27,897 nucleotides of DNA from Gemelliphila asaccharolytica (lineage in GTDB: Bacteria > Bacillota > Bacilli > Staphylococcales > Gemellaceae). Below the pieces are notes generated by a model that saw only the letters and a list, made by a program, of their open reading frames with translations, did not search any database and had not been told where the DNA came from. The position numbers were made by a program, and so were the translations under genes. The stretch spans positions 1 through 27,897 of the forward strand of contig NZ_KQ959859.1 of the NCBI RefSeq assembly GCF_001553005.1. Reading direction: 5' to 3'. Of the stretch, positions 17,164 to 25,294 are shown piece after piece (within the stretch, counting starts at the first letter, position 1; every line of letters starts with the position of its first letter).

Positions 17164-17865
17164 TTATTTTGCATTTTCTTGTATAGTTTTTTTAGAAATT
17201 TTTCTCCAGTTCATAAGACCATATGCTGAATTTAAAAAGTTGATTGATTTCATTATTATGATTAATAGTGCAGAAGAATCTCCTTGCATAAATACCATGA
17301 TCCACATAACAATAGAAAATGCATTTACAATCGCCCACATTGCCCATTGTTCTGAGAAACGAAGTAAATATAGTAAACTTGCTATGACAGCCACCACTGT
17401 TGTTAAAGAATCCATAAATGGAAGATTACCACCCATCCATTTAAGTACTTGCATATATCCTAAAACTCCAATTACTGTAATAACTGTTGTAAATAGGATA
17501 ATTTTTGGAGTCATAGTACGAAATTTTATTTCTCCACTTTTTGTTTTATTTTTATTCCATGTAAATATTGCAATAGCACTGACAGGTATTGAATAAATCA
17601 GATTGTACATTACCTCACCGTAAAGAGGGATACCCATACAGTTAATTGAATATAAAGCACTATTTATAATGGCAAAATATAGACCTGCAATTTTACCTTT
17701 AGCTCCAAATACTAGATTAAGACTACTTGTTAGTGTCATAACTAGCATAAAAAGACTTTCTTTTTGAATTCCCCAAGCGACCGTTTGTACAATTAAGACA
17801 AAAGCAAGCCACGATTTTTCTTTCCAACTCCAATCTGCAAAAAATTCTTTTATTTTTTTATTCAT
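17164..17865 (-). CDS. pnuC: Nicotinamide riboside transporter, PnuC family
   Basis: A 233-residue membrane protein with about seven hydrophobic segments. The family signature WxxWxxxN is present (W174, W177, N181, in EQWAMWAIVN), as is MDSLTTVVAVIASLL just before it. PnuC proteins admit nicotinamide riboside, which is then trapped by phosphorylation inside the cell. The ATG overlaps the end of the PfkB kinase gene by eight bases, so expression is linked to that kinase. A PnuT (thiamine) or other vitamin homologue cannot be excluded from sequence alone, but no thiamine gene or riboswitch is near. It is the last gene of the guaC-to-pnuC cluster. Confidence 0.9.
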   Translation of the reverse strand: MNKKIKEFFADWSWKEKSWLAFVLIVQTVAWGIQKESLFMLVMTLTSSLNLVFGAKGKIAGLYFAIINSALYSINCMGIPLYGEVMYNLIYSIPVSAIAIFTWNKNKTKSGEIKFRTMTPKIILFTTVITVIGVLGYMQVLKWMGGNLPFMDSLTTVVAVIASLLYLLRFSEQWAMWAIVNAFSIVMWIMVFMQGDSSALLIIIMKSINFLNSAYGLMNWRKISKKTIQENAK

Positions 17866-18776
17866 TTTTCCATTCTCCCCAAATTTTTTTAAATTTCTTA
17901 ATGTCCATAATAGGTCCTGATATTCCTACAATTGCTGCTGCTGTCTTATTAGCAAGTGTTATGGTATCTTCAATATTCATTCCTTTTGAAAGTCCTGCAA
18001 TTATTGCTCCTATATGACTGTCTCCTGCTCCTACAGTGTCAACAACATTTGTTTTTATCGTTGGAATTTGTTTTATTTTTTTTCCATCGTAGAATAATGT
18101 CCCCTTAGCTCCAAGTGTAATAAAAACAAGGTTTTTATTTTTTTTATAAAGAATTTTTATTGCTTTTTCTACATTTGATTCTTGAGTATAGCTTTTAGCT
18201 TCATCATCATTAATATGTAGAATTGGATTTAGTTTGAAAAAATTGTCCATTGTTTTAGTTTCGATTGACTTAATCATTGGTCCAGGTGCAAAAAAGATTT
18301 TCTTTTTTGATATACTTAGAACTTTTTTTAACCATTCTGAAATAATTATGCCATTCTCTCCGCAAACTTGATAACCTGAAATATAAATATTTGTGTATTT
18401 ATTCATATCAATTTTATTAAGCCATGCTTTTTTGAAATGGCATTCTGCTCCTCGAACCGTGATAAATGTACGTTCGCCATTATTTTCTATTAAACTAAGG
18501 CAGTATCCATTATCTTCTCCTGAGTTCTTGAATAATAGGTTTATATCCTTTTTCTCTCATATCTCTGCGTATAATATCAGCAAATGAGCCTTTACCTACT
18601 GGTACGCACAAATCATGTTCACAGTCAAAATTTTTTAATGTGTTGGCGACATTATATGCACACCCACCAACAACAGTTTTTCTTTTTTTGCAGAGAATAT
18701 CTTCTCCGCTTCTAGGTAGACGATCAATTTGCATCATTAAGTCAACAATTGCCGCACCTAGCACAAGTGTTTGCAT
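17858..18776 (-). pseudogene. PfkB/ribokinase-family sugar or nucleoside kinase, frameshifted
   Basis: Both ends of a PfkB kinase are present but in different frames. The N-terminal part (18776-18510) has LVLGAAIVDLMMQ and the glycine motif GGCAYNVANTL. The rest, open from 18556 to 17858, reads NSGEDNGYCLSLIENNGERTF and ends with the catalytic DTVGAGDSHIGA. One extra base lies between 18510 and 18556; the A5G2 run at 18547-18553 is a good candidate. No ATG with a ribosome site starts the second part before 18406. The intact product would be about 305 residues, normal for the family. It overlaps the glycohydrolase gene by 19 bases and pnuC by eight. The substrate is unknown; a ribonucleoside such as nicotinamide riboside, or ribose, would fit the neighbours. 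Confidence 0.87.
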
Positions 18777-19780
18777 AATAACTTTTTCCTTCCATTTTCA
18801 ATAATATTTATGTACTCTTCAAAATTGGTTTTAGAGTTTTGAATTTTTAAAAGTTTTATATACTCTGGTTTAATATTATTATAACCTACAAACGCCCCAC
18901 AAATTGCTGTTGCCATTGCTCCTATTGTGTCGGTATCTCCTCCGAGATTTGCACACATAAGAGAACATTTATTTGGATCTTGAGTATAATATGCAACTGA
19001 AATTGCTGCTGGTACAGATTCAATGATTCCTACACCTGTTCCAATAATATCATAGATTTTTTTTGAAAATTCTTCCTCATCGTTAATATATTTTTTTGCA
19101 ATCTGTATTCCAATTTTTACTCGTTCTGCAAGTCTAGGGCTGAATGTTTCACACCCCCTTTCATATCCATATTTTTCTACAGAAAGAATGTCAGTTAATA
19201 CTTGTTCAAAATCATCATTTATAATTGCAGAGGCAACGCCTTCTGCTATCATAGCTGCTCCCGCTATTGTTACATCACTTGTATGTGTCGCTTGAGAAAC
19301 TTTGAAAACATAATCTACAAGTTCTTTTCTTTGATTAGGGTAAAAAAAGCATCCTATTGGAGAAATTCGCATAGAACTTCCATTAGATAAAGCTTTATTA
19401 GTTATATTACTGGCATCTTTTTTATCACGAAAGTAACTTAATGCAAGTCTTGATGTTGGACCTAAAATATTATTTTCAAATGCATTTTCTTTTTTTGCCC
19501 ATTCCAGCATTCGTTTTGCAATATCTGAAGAATTTGGAATATAATTAGTTGCCTTCAGTGAGTCTAAGATAATTAGAGCCTGACTTGTATCATCTGTGAA
19601 TTGAGCCTTATTATAATTAAATGCGACTTCATTTTCTTTTGGTCCATCAACAAATCCTTTAATTTGTCCGTTAAAAAATTTTCTTGCTTTATTTCTTCCC
19701 CATAATTCTGCTGGCATTCCCATTGCATCGCCAAGAGCCATTCCGTACAAAGCTCCAGCGATTTTATTTCTTATATTCAT
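18758..19780 (-). CDS. ADP-ribosylglycohydrolase family protein (DraG/ARH fold)
   Basis: A 340-residue protein of the DraG family, which cleaves ADP-ribose from proteins or from small molecules using two metal ions. Metal-binding segments are FTDDTSQ (about 61-67), NGSSMRISPIG (132-142) and NLGGDTDTIGA (277-287). The start MNIRNKIAGALYGMALGDAMG is typical. The ATG has AGGAG upstream. It lies 74 bases after guaC and overlaps the PfkB kinase gene, which lies in a tight unit with pnuC. That context points to nucleotide or ADP-ribose salvage rather than control of nitrogenase, as for DraG proper. The true substrate is not known. Confidence 0.9.
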   Translation of the reverse strand: MNIRNKIAGALYGMALGDAMGMPAELWGRNKARKFFNGQIKGFVDGPKENEVAFNYNKAQFTDDTSQALIILDSLKATNYIPNSSDIAKRMLEWAKKENAFENNILGPTSRLALSYFRDKKDASNITNKALSNGSSMRISPIGCFFYPNQRKELVDYVFKVSQATHTSDVTIAGAAMIAEGVASAIINDDFEQVLTDILSVEKYGYERGCETFSPRLAERVKIGIQIAKKYINDEEEFSKKIYDIIGTGVGIIESVPAAISVAYYTQDPNKCSLMCANLGGDTDTIGAMATAICGAFVGYNNIKPEYIKLLKIQNSKTNFEEYINIIENGRKKLLCKHLC

Positions 19781-19854
19781 GTTAATTTCTCCTTTTTAGA
19801 GATATTTTGTCAATGTAACTTGTGCAACTTTTTATTTAACTGTATTATTTAAAA

Positions 19855-20841
19855 TTATCTATCACCATTAAAAATAGAATTTTTAACTATAACGTAGTCC
19901 ACTTTTGTTAGTGATGAAATATCTTTACCACCTGCATAAGAAATTGATGACTGTAAATCTTGTTTCATCTCTTTTAATGTATCGAATATATCTCCTTTAT
20001 GTTTGATAAGAATTTTTTTACCTTCTACATTTTTTCTTTCACCTTTTTGAAATTCTGATGCACTACCAAAATATTCTTTAAATTTATCACCATTAATTTC
20101 TATTGTTTTTCCTGGACTTTGTTCGTGTCCTGCAAATAAAGAACCTACCATAACAAACGTCGCTCCAAATCTTATTGATTTAGCCACATCGCCGTGATTT
20201 CTTATTCCTCCATCTGCAATTATAGGTTTACTTGCTGCTTTTTTACACCATCTAAGTGCAGCAAGTTGCCATCCTCCTGTACCAAAACCTGTTTTTAATT
20301 TTGTGATACATACTTTACCAGGTCCTATACCTACTTTAGTAGCATCGGCACCAGCATTTTCTAGCTCTCTAACAGCTTCTGGGGTACCTACATTACCGGC
20401 GATGACAAAAGCATTAGGTAAATTTTCTTTAATATGTTTTATCATATCAATAACTTTATTAGAATGTCCATGAGCAATATCAATAGTAATATACTCAGGA
20501 GAAAGGTTGTTTTCTTTCAATTCTAATACAAAATTAAATTCTTCTGGTTTAATTCCTATGCTTATAGAAGAAAACAGACCTTCTTTGCTCATTTCTTTTA
20601 CAAAATTTAATCTTTTTTCTGGATTAAATCTATGCATTATATAAAAATAATTATCTTTAGCTAGTTTTTTAGCTAGTTTTTCATCGATAATTGTTTGCAT
20701 ATTTGCCGGAACTACAGGAATATTAAATTTTCTATTTCCTAATTTAATAGTGGTATCACATTCTGATCTACTATTTACAATACATTTGTTAGGTATTAAT
20801 TGAATATCCTCGTAATCAAAAATTCTCATATCATTTATCAT
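19855..20841 (-). CDS. guaC: GMP reductase
   Basis: A 328-residue enzyme that turns GMP into IMP with NADPH, linking guanine and adenine nucleotide pools. It belongs to the IMPDH/GMPR barrel family; the catalytic cysteine is C178 in [11 protein letters not shown]. Further motifs are [29 protein letters not shown] and [16 protein letters not shown]. No CBS domains are present, which separates it from IMP dehydrogenase. The ATG has TTGGAGG upstream, and a very good promoter lies 42 bases before it. It may be co-transcribed with the ADP-ribosylglycohydrolase, kinase and pnuC genes; the 74-base gap has no clear terminator. Confidence 0.96.
   Translation of the reverse strand: MINDMRIFDYEDIQLIPNKCIVNSRSECDTTIKLGNRKFNIPVVPANMQTIIDEKLAKKLAKDNYFYIMHRFNPEKRLNFVKEMSKEGLFSSISIGIKPEEFNFVLELKENNLSPEYITIDIAHGHSNKVIDMIKHIKENLPNAFVIAGNVGTPEAVRELENAGADATKVGIGPGKVCITKLKTGFGTGGWQLAALRWCKKAASKPIIADGGIRNHGDVAKSIRFGATFVMVGSLFAGHEQSPGKTIEINGDKFKEYFGSASEFQKGERKNVEGKKILIKHKGDIFDTLKEMKQDLQSSISYAGGKDISSLTKVDYVIVKNSIFNGDR
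20657..20680. repeat. 12-bp tandem duplication inside guaC
   Basis: TTAGCTAGTTTT occurs twice in a row. It is in frame and gives the repeated KLAK-KLAK in the protein, just before the conserved NYFYIMHRF. It probably reflects a simple local duplication without loss of function. Confidence 0.8.
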
Positions 20842-20882
20842 AAGGTACCTCCAAGGGATTTATTTAGTTATTACAATGAAAT

Positions 20883-20911
20883 ATTATACACTAATATAAA
20901 AAAATTGTAAA
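20883..20911 (-). promoter_or_regulatory. guaC promoter
   Basis: On the minus strand, TTTACA (20906-20911) and TATAAT (20883-20888) are 17 bases apart. Transcription should start near 20876, giving a leader of about 35 bases, too short for a riboswitch. Confidence 0.8.
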
Positions 20912-21135
20912 TAAATTTAATTTTTAATTATTAGATCATATTTTTATATTTTATTTAATTATATTCATGTTTTTAGATTATTCAACCTAATATTAACTTT
21001 ATATTATTATAATTATTTTATTATGAGTTTAAAAAAATTTTTGTTATTTTAATAATTTTTTTAAAACACAATATTATTTCTAGAAATTTATATTTTATTT
21101 TTAATTTTTAAAATATATTTTTAAAATACTATAAA
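20912..21135. other. AT-rich gene-free spacer between guaC and nrdG promoters
   Basis: No open frame with a ribosome site is seen. The stretch is almost pure A and T. The most ordered element is a 12-pair inverted repeat, TTTAAAAAAATT (21028-21039) with AATTTTTTTAAA (21054-21065). A smaller A/T palindrome lies near 21107-21127. No tRNA, riboswitch or operator could be recognised. Confidence 0.5.
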
Positions 21136-21164
21136 TTGAAAATGTAAAAAATAAATGTTAATAT
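21136..21164 (+). promoter_or_regulatory. nrdG promoter
   Basis: TTGAAA (21136-21141) and TAATAT (21159-21164) are 17 bases apart, and the ribosome site GAAGGTG follows at 21177. Confidence 0.55.
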
Positions 21165-21188
21165 TAAGAAAAAAAAGAAGGTGAAAAG

Positions 21189-21824
21189 ATGTCAAGAGAA
21201 GAAAAATTTAAAACTATAATTAAAAATATTGATATTGAACCTTCTTTTAGAAAAAATTTTGATAAAGCAAGTCTTAATACTTATAGAGCTCCTAAGAAAG
21301 ATTGGATATCTTCAAAGTTTTCTAAAAATAAATATGCAAGTTATAAACCTTTTCAATTTGTTGATGGAGAGGGTATTAGATGTTCAATATATTTAAGTGG
21401 ATGTTTATTTGCTTGTAAGGAATGTTTTAATGAAAGTATACAAAATTTTAGAGCAGGAGAAGAATACAATCAAACTGTAGAAGATACTATAATAAATGAT
21501 TTATCAAAGAGTTATGTTCAGGGGCTTACTATACTTGGAGGGGAACCATTTTTAAATACTAATGTTGCTATAAAATTAGCTACAAGAGTAAGAAAAGAAT
21601 TTGGAAGAAATAAGGATATATGGGTTTATAGTGGATTTACTTATGAACAGATAATAAATTCAACTGATGACAAAAAGAAATTGTTGTCTTTGTGTGATGT
21701 ATTAGTTGATGGACCATTTATTTTAGCATTAAAAGATTTAAATTTAAGATTTCGTGGAAGCAGTAATCAAAGAATAATAGATTTAAAAAAAAGTACTAAC
21801 AAGGTAGTATTATACATGGAATGA
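21189..21824 (+). CDS. nrdG: Anaerobic ribonucleotide reductase activating protein (radical SAM)
   Basis: A 211-residue radical SAM enzyme that makes the glycyl radical on NrdD. The iron-sulfur motif CxxxCxxC is C72, C76 and C79 (GCLFACKEC), preceded by PFQFVDGEGIRCSIYLSGC. GGEP (117-120) binds SAM. The ending RFRGSSNQRIIDLKKS matches NrdG. Residues 1 to about 50 form a lysine-rich extension that is absent from standard NrdG of about 160-180 residues. ATG 21189 has a good ribosome site, and no later start is better. No nrdD is seen in the window, so the gene stands apart from its usual partner. A different glycyl-radical activase is possible but less likely. Confidence 0.88.
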   Translation: MSREEKFKTIIKNIDIEPSFRKNFDKASLNTYRAPKKDWISSKFSKNKYASYKPFQFVDGEGIRCSIYLSGCLFACKECFNESIQNFRAGEEYNQTVEDTIINDLSKSYVQGLTILGGEPFLNTNVAIKLATRVRKEFGRNKDIWVYSGFTYEQIINSTDDKKKLLSLCDVLVDGPFILALKDLNLRFRGSSNQRIIDLKKSTNKVVLYME

Positions 21825-21829
21825 GATTA

Positions 21830-21858
21830 TTGACAATATAATGAAGTTTTGCTATAAT
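21830..21858 (+). promoter_or_regulatory. SRP RNA promoter
   Basis: A full-consensus promoter: TTGACA (21830-21835), 17 bases, TATAAT (21853-21858). It starts six bases after the nrdG stop. Transcription should begin near 21865. Confidence 0.92.
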
Positions 21859-21864
21859 TAACAA

Positions 21865-22135
21865 GCTAGGTGGGGAGTTAGCGGTGCCCTGTACTTGCAA
21901 TCCGCTTTAGCAAGGCTGAATACCAAGATTCGGGTATTTTTTGTGATGACGAGTATAACACGTAGTGTTGATACCGAGGCATCTTATGACGTAAAAAATT
22001 ATGAACCATGTCAGGTCAGGAATGAAGCAGCATTAAGTAATATTTTCCGGGTATAAGTTATTTGTCAAAGTTGAGCTGTCGATTAGACTAACGGTCATAA
22101 AAATTTATTCAACTCTTGGTTGCATGTTGTATTTA
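21865..22135 (+). ncRNA. ffs: Signal recognition particle RNA, long Bacillus type
   Basis: This is the large SRP RNA with Alu and S domains, bound by Ffh for membrane targeting. The 5' Alu part reads GGGGAGTTAGCGGTGCCCTG and TTGCAATCCGCTTTAGCAAGGC, like Bacillus scRNA. Helix 8 is GAACCATGTCAGGTCAGGAA followed by TGAAGCAGCATTAAG, with the GGAA tetraloop near 22019-22022. The length of about 271 bases equals that of Bacillus scRNA. The 3' end is approximate; the 5' end is set from the promoter. It has its own promoter and terminator. Confidence 0.95.
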
Positions 22136-22138
22136 TAA

Positions 22139-22167
22139 AAACCGACTTTTTAGTCGGTTATTTTTTT
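22139..22167 (+). terminator. SRP RNA terminator
   Basis: AACCGACT pairs with AGTCGGTT around a TTTT loop, followed by A and seven T. Confidence 0.92.
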
Positions 22168-22218
22168 AAATTATATTATAATTTTAATTAATATTATGGT
22201 AAGTCTAGAGGAGAAAAA

Positions 22219-23562
22219 ATGTACAAAGGAGAAAACACCAGAAAACAAACTTTATTTTTCATAAAAATATTAATTCCTGTGATTTTATATCAAATGATTT
22301 CTTATTCTTCAAATATGATAGGAACTTTTATGCTTGGACATTATAATACTAAAGATTTAGCAGGTGTGAGTTTAGGAGTAAACGTGTGGACACCTATATT
22401 TTCCGTTATATCAACTCTCGTATTAGCTTTAGTTCCTATAGTATCAAATCTAATAGGAGAAGGAAGAGAAAAAGAAGTTTCAGTAAAGGTAAAACAGTTT
22501 ATTTATGTGGGGTTTTTTATATCTCTAGTTGTCACAATATTACAATATAATTTTTCGTATTTTTTTATAGAAAACTTAGATATAGAGAAAGAAATTTCAT
22601 TTATAACAGTAAAATTTTTGAAATATCAAAGTTTAAGTCTTATACCTATTACTTTATATGTAACTCTTCGATCTTTTATTGATAGTTTAGGACTTACAAA
22701 AATATCAATGACAATGATGTTGATTTATGTTCCTATAAATATTTTATTGAGTTATTTATTTATTTTTGGTAAATTTGGATTTCATGAATTTGGTGGAGTA
22801 GGGGTAGCAATATCTTCTATTATAACTTTTATTATCTCATTATTACTTGCTATTTTTGTTGTAAGTTTTCATCCAAGAATTAAAAGATATCATATTATAA
22901 AATTTTCTCCAATTAGATTAGAGCATTGGCCTGAAATATTCAAATTAGGATTGCCAATGGCTTTTGCAGTTTTGTTAGAAACTTTTATGTTTTCTGCTTT
23001 GTCATTGATGGTAAGCAGGTTTGATACGATAACTATAGCGGCACATCAAAGTTCATTAAATTTTTCTGGATTTTTATATTGTTTGCCAATGAGCATATCA
23101 ACAGCTATAACAATTATTGTATCTTATCATCTGGGTGCAAAAAATTACAAAATTGCTAACAAATATGTTTACATTGGAATATCTGTTTGTCTAGTTCTTT
23201 CTATATTTATATCTATCTTTATATTATTATTTCAGGACTATATTCCTTATTTGTATGGTAATGATAGGGTTTTTGTATCAAAAGTTAAAAAGTTAATTCT
23301 TTATATAATTGGTTTTACCATTTTTGATTCATTTTCATCTTGTTTTGTAGGAGCATTAAGAGCACATAAAAAGGTTATTCCTATATGTATATCACAAATA
23401 ATAGGATTTTATGTTTTAGCTATACCTTTTGCTTTCTACTTAGTTTATAGATTAGAGATTGGAGTTAAAGGATTATGGATTTCTTGGCTATTAGGTTTAG
23501 CGATTTATGCAATAATGATGACTATATATTATTTTAAAATATTAGATAGAAAAATTAAATAA
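22219..23562 (+). CDS. MATE family efflux transporter
   Basis: A 447-residue protein with about 12 hydrophobic segments in two similar halves. The family exports cationic compounds in exchange for H+ or Na+. The N-terminus ILIPVILYQMISYSSNMIGTFMLGHY and the second-half segment LGLPMAFAVLLETFMFSALSLMVSRF are typical of the NorM-like branch. The ATG has AGAGGAG upstream. A possible -10 (TATAAT, 22177-22182) lies after the SRP terminator, but no clear -35 is present. A CPBP protease gene follows 17 bases later, probably in the same transcript. The substrate cannot be told from sequence. Confidence 0.92.
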   Translation: MYKGENTRKQTLFFIKILIPVILYQMISYSSNMIGTFMLGHYNTKDLAGVSLGVNVWTPIFSVISTLVLALVPIVSNLIGEGREKEVSVKVKQFIYVGFFISLVVTILQYNFSYFFIENLDIEKEISFITVKFLKYQSLSLIPITLYVTLRSFIDSLGLTKISMTMMLIYVPINILLSYLFIFGKFGFHEFGGVGVAISSIITFIISLLLAIFVVSFHPRIKRYHIIKFSPIRLEHWPEIFKLGLPMAFAVLLETFMFSALSLMVSRFDTITIAAHQSSLNFSGFLYCLPMSISTAITIIVSYHLGAKNYKIANKYVYIGISVCLVLSIFISIFILLFQDYIPYLYGNDRVFVSKVKKLILYIIGFTIFDSFSSCFVGALRAHKKVIPICISQIIGFYVLAIPFAFYLVYRLEIGVKGLWISWLLGLAIYAIMMTIYYFKILDRKIK

Positions 23563-23579
23563 AATATTGAGGTTTTGAA

Positions 23580-24257
23580 GTGAAGATAAATTTTAAAAAA
23601 GCTAAATTCATACCGTCTATTTTTTTAGTAGGTATATATATTTTTATGTTAATGATATTTCCTTATAAGGTAGTAATTTATTTTGATATAAATAATATAA
23701 ATTTAAAAAATATTGTATTGTTAATATCTAATATAGTATCTGCTGTGGTTATAATTATTTTTATTAATAAATTTAAATTAAATTCATTAGTAACTTACAG
23801 AAAAAAATTAAGAATAAATGAGTTATTAATTAATGTAGTTAGTGGATATTTTATTATTATGATTACTCAATTTTTAGTTATAATATTTTTTAGATATATG
23901 GGAATAGATTTTATTAGTGAAAATTCTATTTCAGTAGCAAATTATATGAAAAAATATCCTGTTTTTATGCTATATGTATTATTAATAGCTCCTATATTAG
24001 AAGAGTTGATATTTAGAAGAGTTATTTTCGGATATTTATATGATGTGATAGAAACAAATAAAGAAAAATATAAATTTTTAATATCAGCTGTTTTATCTGG
24101 ATTTTTATTTGCTTTACCTCATGATGGTATAAAACCTATAATGATAGTATATATTTTAATATCTATAGTATTGGCTTATTTTTATAAAAGTACTAAAAAT
24201 ATTTGTGTTCCAATCTTAATACATATATTAATAAATTTAACAACGATTATATACTAA
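23580..24257 (+). CDS. CPBP family intramembrane metalloprotease (CAAX-like)
   Basis: A 225-residue membrane protein with about seven hydrophobic segments. The CPBP/Abi motifs are all present: E141-E142 and R146 (EELIFR), FALPH ending in H181, and H215/N219 (HILIN). Members cleave prenylated or other membrane proteins in eukaryotes; in Firmicutes many are linked to bacteriocin immunity or have unknown roles. The start is GTG 23580, with TGAGG upstream at a seven-base gap. It follows the MATE transporter closely. No bacteriocin precursor was seen nearby. A long hairpin terminator follows. Confidence 0.88.
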   Translation: MKINFKKAKFIPSIFLVGIYIFMLMIFPYKVVIYFDINNINLKNIVLLISNIVSAVVIIIFINKFKLNSLVTYRKKLRINELLINVVSGYFIIMITQFLVIIFFRYMGIDFISENSISVANYMKKYPVFMLYVLLIAPILEELIFRRVIFGYLYDVIETNKEKYKFLISAVLSGFLFALPHDGIKPIMIVYILISIVLAYFYKSTKNICVPILIHILINLTTIIY

Positions 24258-24265
24258 AATAATAG

Positions 24266-24318
24266 AAAACTTTTATTATTAAAATAAATTTTTATATTTT
24301 ATTAATAAAAGTTTTTTT
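24266..24318. terminator. Terminator between converging genes
   Basis: AAAACTTTTATTA (24266-24278) pairs perfectly with TAATAAAAGTTTT (24303-24315), and the loop holds a further TAAAATA/TATTTTA pairing. A T run follows on the right. The right arm lies inside the last codons of the leftward pseudouridine synthase gene, so it mainly serves the protease gene. Confidence 0.8.
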
Positions 24319-25143
24319 AAAATGAGAGTGAATGACAATTTTATTATTTGAAATAGGATGAAAAAATTCAACTTTAAAAGCTCCTAATTTCATATTTTTA
24401 TATTTATAAAAATCTTTTGAATATAGTTTATCCCCGATTATACTAGCTCCTATATGTGATAAATGAACTCTTATTTGATGGGTTCTTCCAGTTTCTAAAC
24501 TTATTTTTAGTTGAAAGAAGTTATCATATAAATTTTCACAGCTTATGATGTTTGTAACAGCTTTTTTTCCTTTTTTTACCACAGCTATTTTATTTTTCTC
24601 ATTTCTATCTCTTCCTAAATTTGTTACAATTTTTTGGGGAGGAATAAATTTATTTGTAATTGCAGTGTAATACCTTTTTATGAGTTTTTCTTTTAACATA
24701 TAATCTAATTTTGTTTTAACTAAAGGATTTTTTGCAAAAATAACTAAACCACATGTATCTACATCTAACCTATGTATAGGTTCAAGATATTGATAAGGTT
24801 TTATTATAAAATTAATTAAAGTATCATTTTCGTTTTTTATATCATTAGGATGTGTTTTCATTGATTGAGGTTTTGATACTATTAGCAAGTATTTATCTTC
24901 ATATTCAATTTTAATGTTATGATTGCAATTTTCATTTATAAGATAATTAGAGTTTTGGAAATTACAATTTATTTGTAAAATATCTCCTTTTTTTATTTTA
25001 GAATATATAGAAGTGTACTTGTCATTTAAAATTATAGATTTTTTATCCATATTTAAAATGTGAAGATTTTTTTTAGAAATCAGGAAAAATTTTTCTAGAA
25101 ATTCTTTAATATTTTGGTAATTATTATCTATGGTTAATTTCAT
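24292..25143 (-). CDS. RluA-family pseudouridine synthase
   Basis: A 283-residue RNA-modifying enzyme of the RluA/RluC/RluD family. The catalytic aspartate is D127 in HRLDVDTCGL, and the C-terminal GRTHQIRVHLSHIGASIIGD is diagnostic. The N-terminal 75 residues have the place and size of an S4-like region but are diverged. ATG 25143 has GGAGG upstream; a TTG at 25155 lies within that ribosome site. It resembles the short Bacillus YjbO/YhcT-type members, so its rRNA or tRNA target is not known. It has its own promoter and is a single-gene unit. Confidence 0.92.
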   Translation of the reverse strand: MKLTIDNNYQNIKEFLEKFFLISKKNLHILNMDKKSIILNDKYTSIYSKIKKGDILQINCNFQNSNYLINENCNHNIKIEYEDKYLLIVSKPQSMKTHPNDIKNENDTLINFIIKPYQYLEPIHRLDVDTCGLVIFAKNPLVKTKLDYMLKEKLIKRYYTAITNKFIPPQKIVTNLGRDRNEKNKIAVVKKGKKAVTNIISCENLYDNFFQLKISLETGRTHQIRVHLSHIGASIIGDKLYSKDFYKYKNMKLGAFKVEFFHPISNNKIVIHSHFKKTFINKI

Positions 25144-25164
25144 TTTTACCTCCAATATAATTAA

Positions 25165-25193
25165 ATTTTATCATTATAAATTTTTTTTGTAAA
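25165..25193 (-). promoter_or_regulatory. Promoter of the RluA-family gene
   Basis: On the minus strand, TTTACA (25188-25193) and TAAAAT (25165-25170) are 17 bases apart, 22 bases before the start codon. Confidence 0.65.
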
Positions 25194-25209
25194 ATTTTTC
25201 CAAAAACTA

Positions 25210-25261
25210 TTGTCAAAAATAGTCAAAGGTGTTATAATGTAATTAGTCAAAAATAGTCAAA
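25210..25261 (+). promoter_or_regulatory. clpB promoter with two CtsR boxes
   Basis: The promoter is TTGTCA (25210-25215)-17-TATAAT (25233-25238). Two tandem CtsR heptad pairs of the form GTCAAA-AAT-AGTCAAA lie at 25212-25227 and 25246-25261. The first covers the -35 and the second covers the transcription start. This matches the CtsR consensus (RGTCAAA-NAN-RGTCAAA). No CIRCE element for HrcA is seen. Confidence 0.92.
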
Positions 25262-25294
25262 TCTATTTTGAAACTATTTTGAGGAGGATATGAA

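Noticed and set aside
17240..17596. 118-codon plus-strand frame opposite pnuC
   Set aside because: It is the shadow of a conserved membrane protein and has no ribosome site.
19781..19854. Riboswitch (NAD-type) between guaC and the ADP-ribosylglycohydrolase gene
   Set aside because: The 74-base gap has no recognisable conserved fold or terminator; the guaC leader is also too short.
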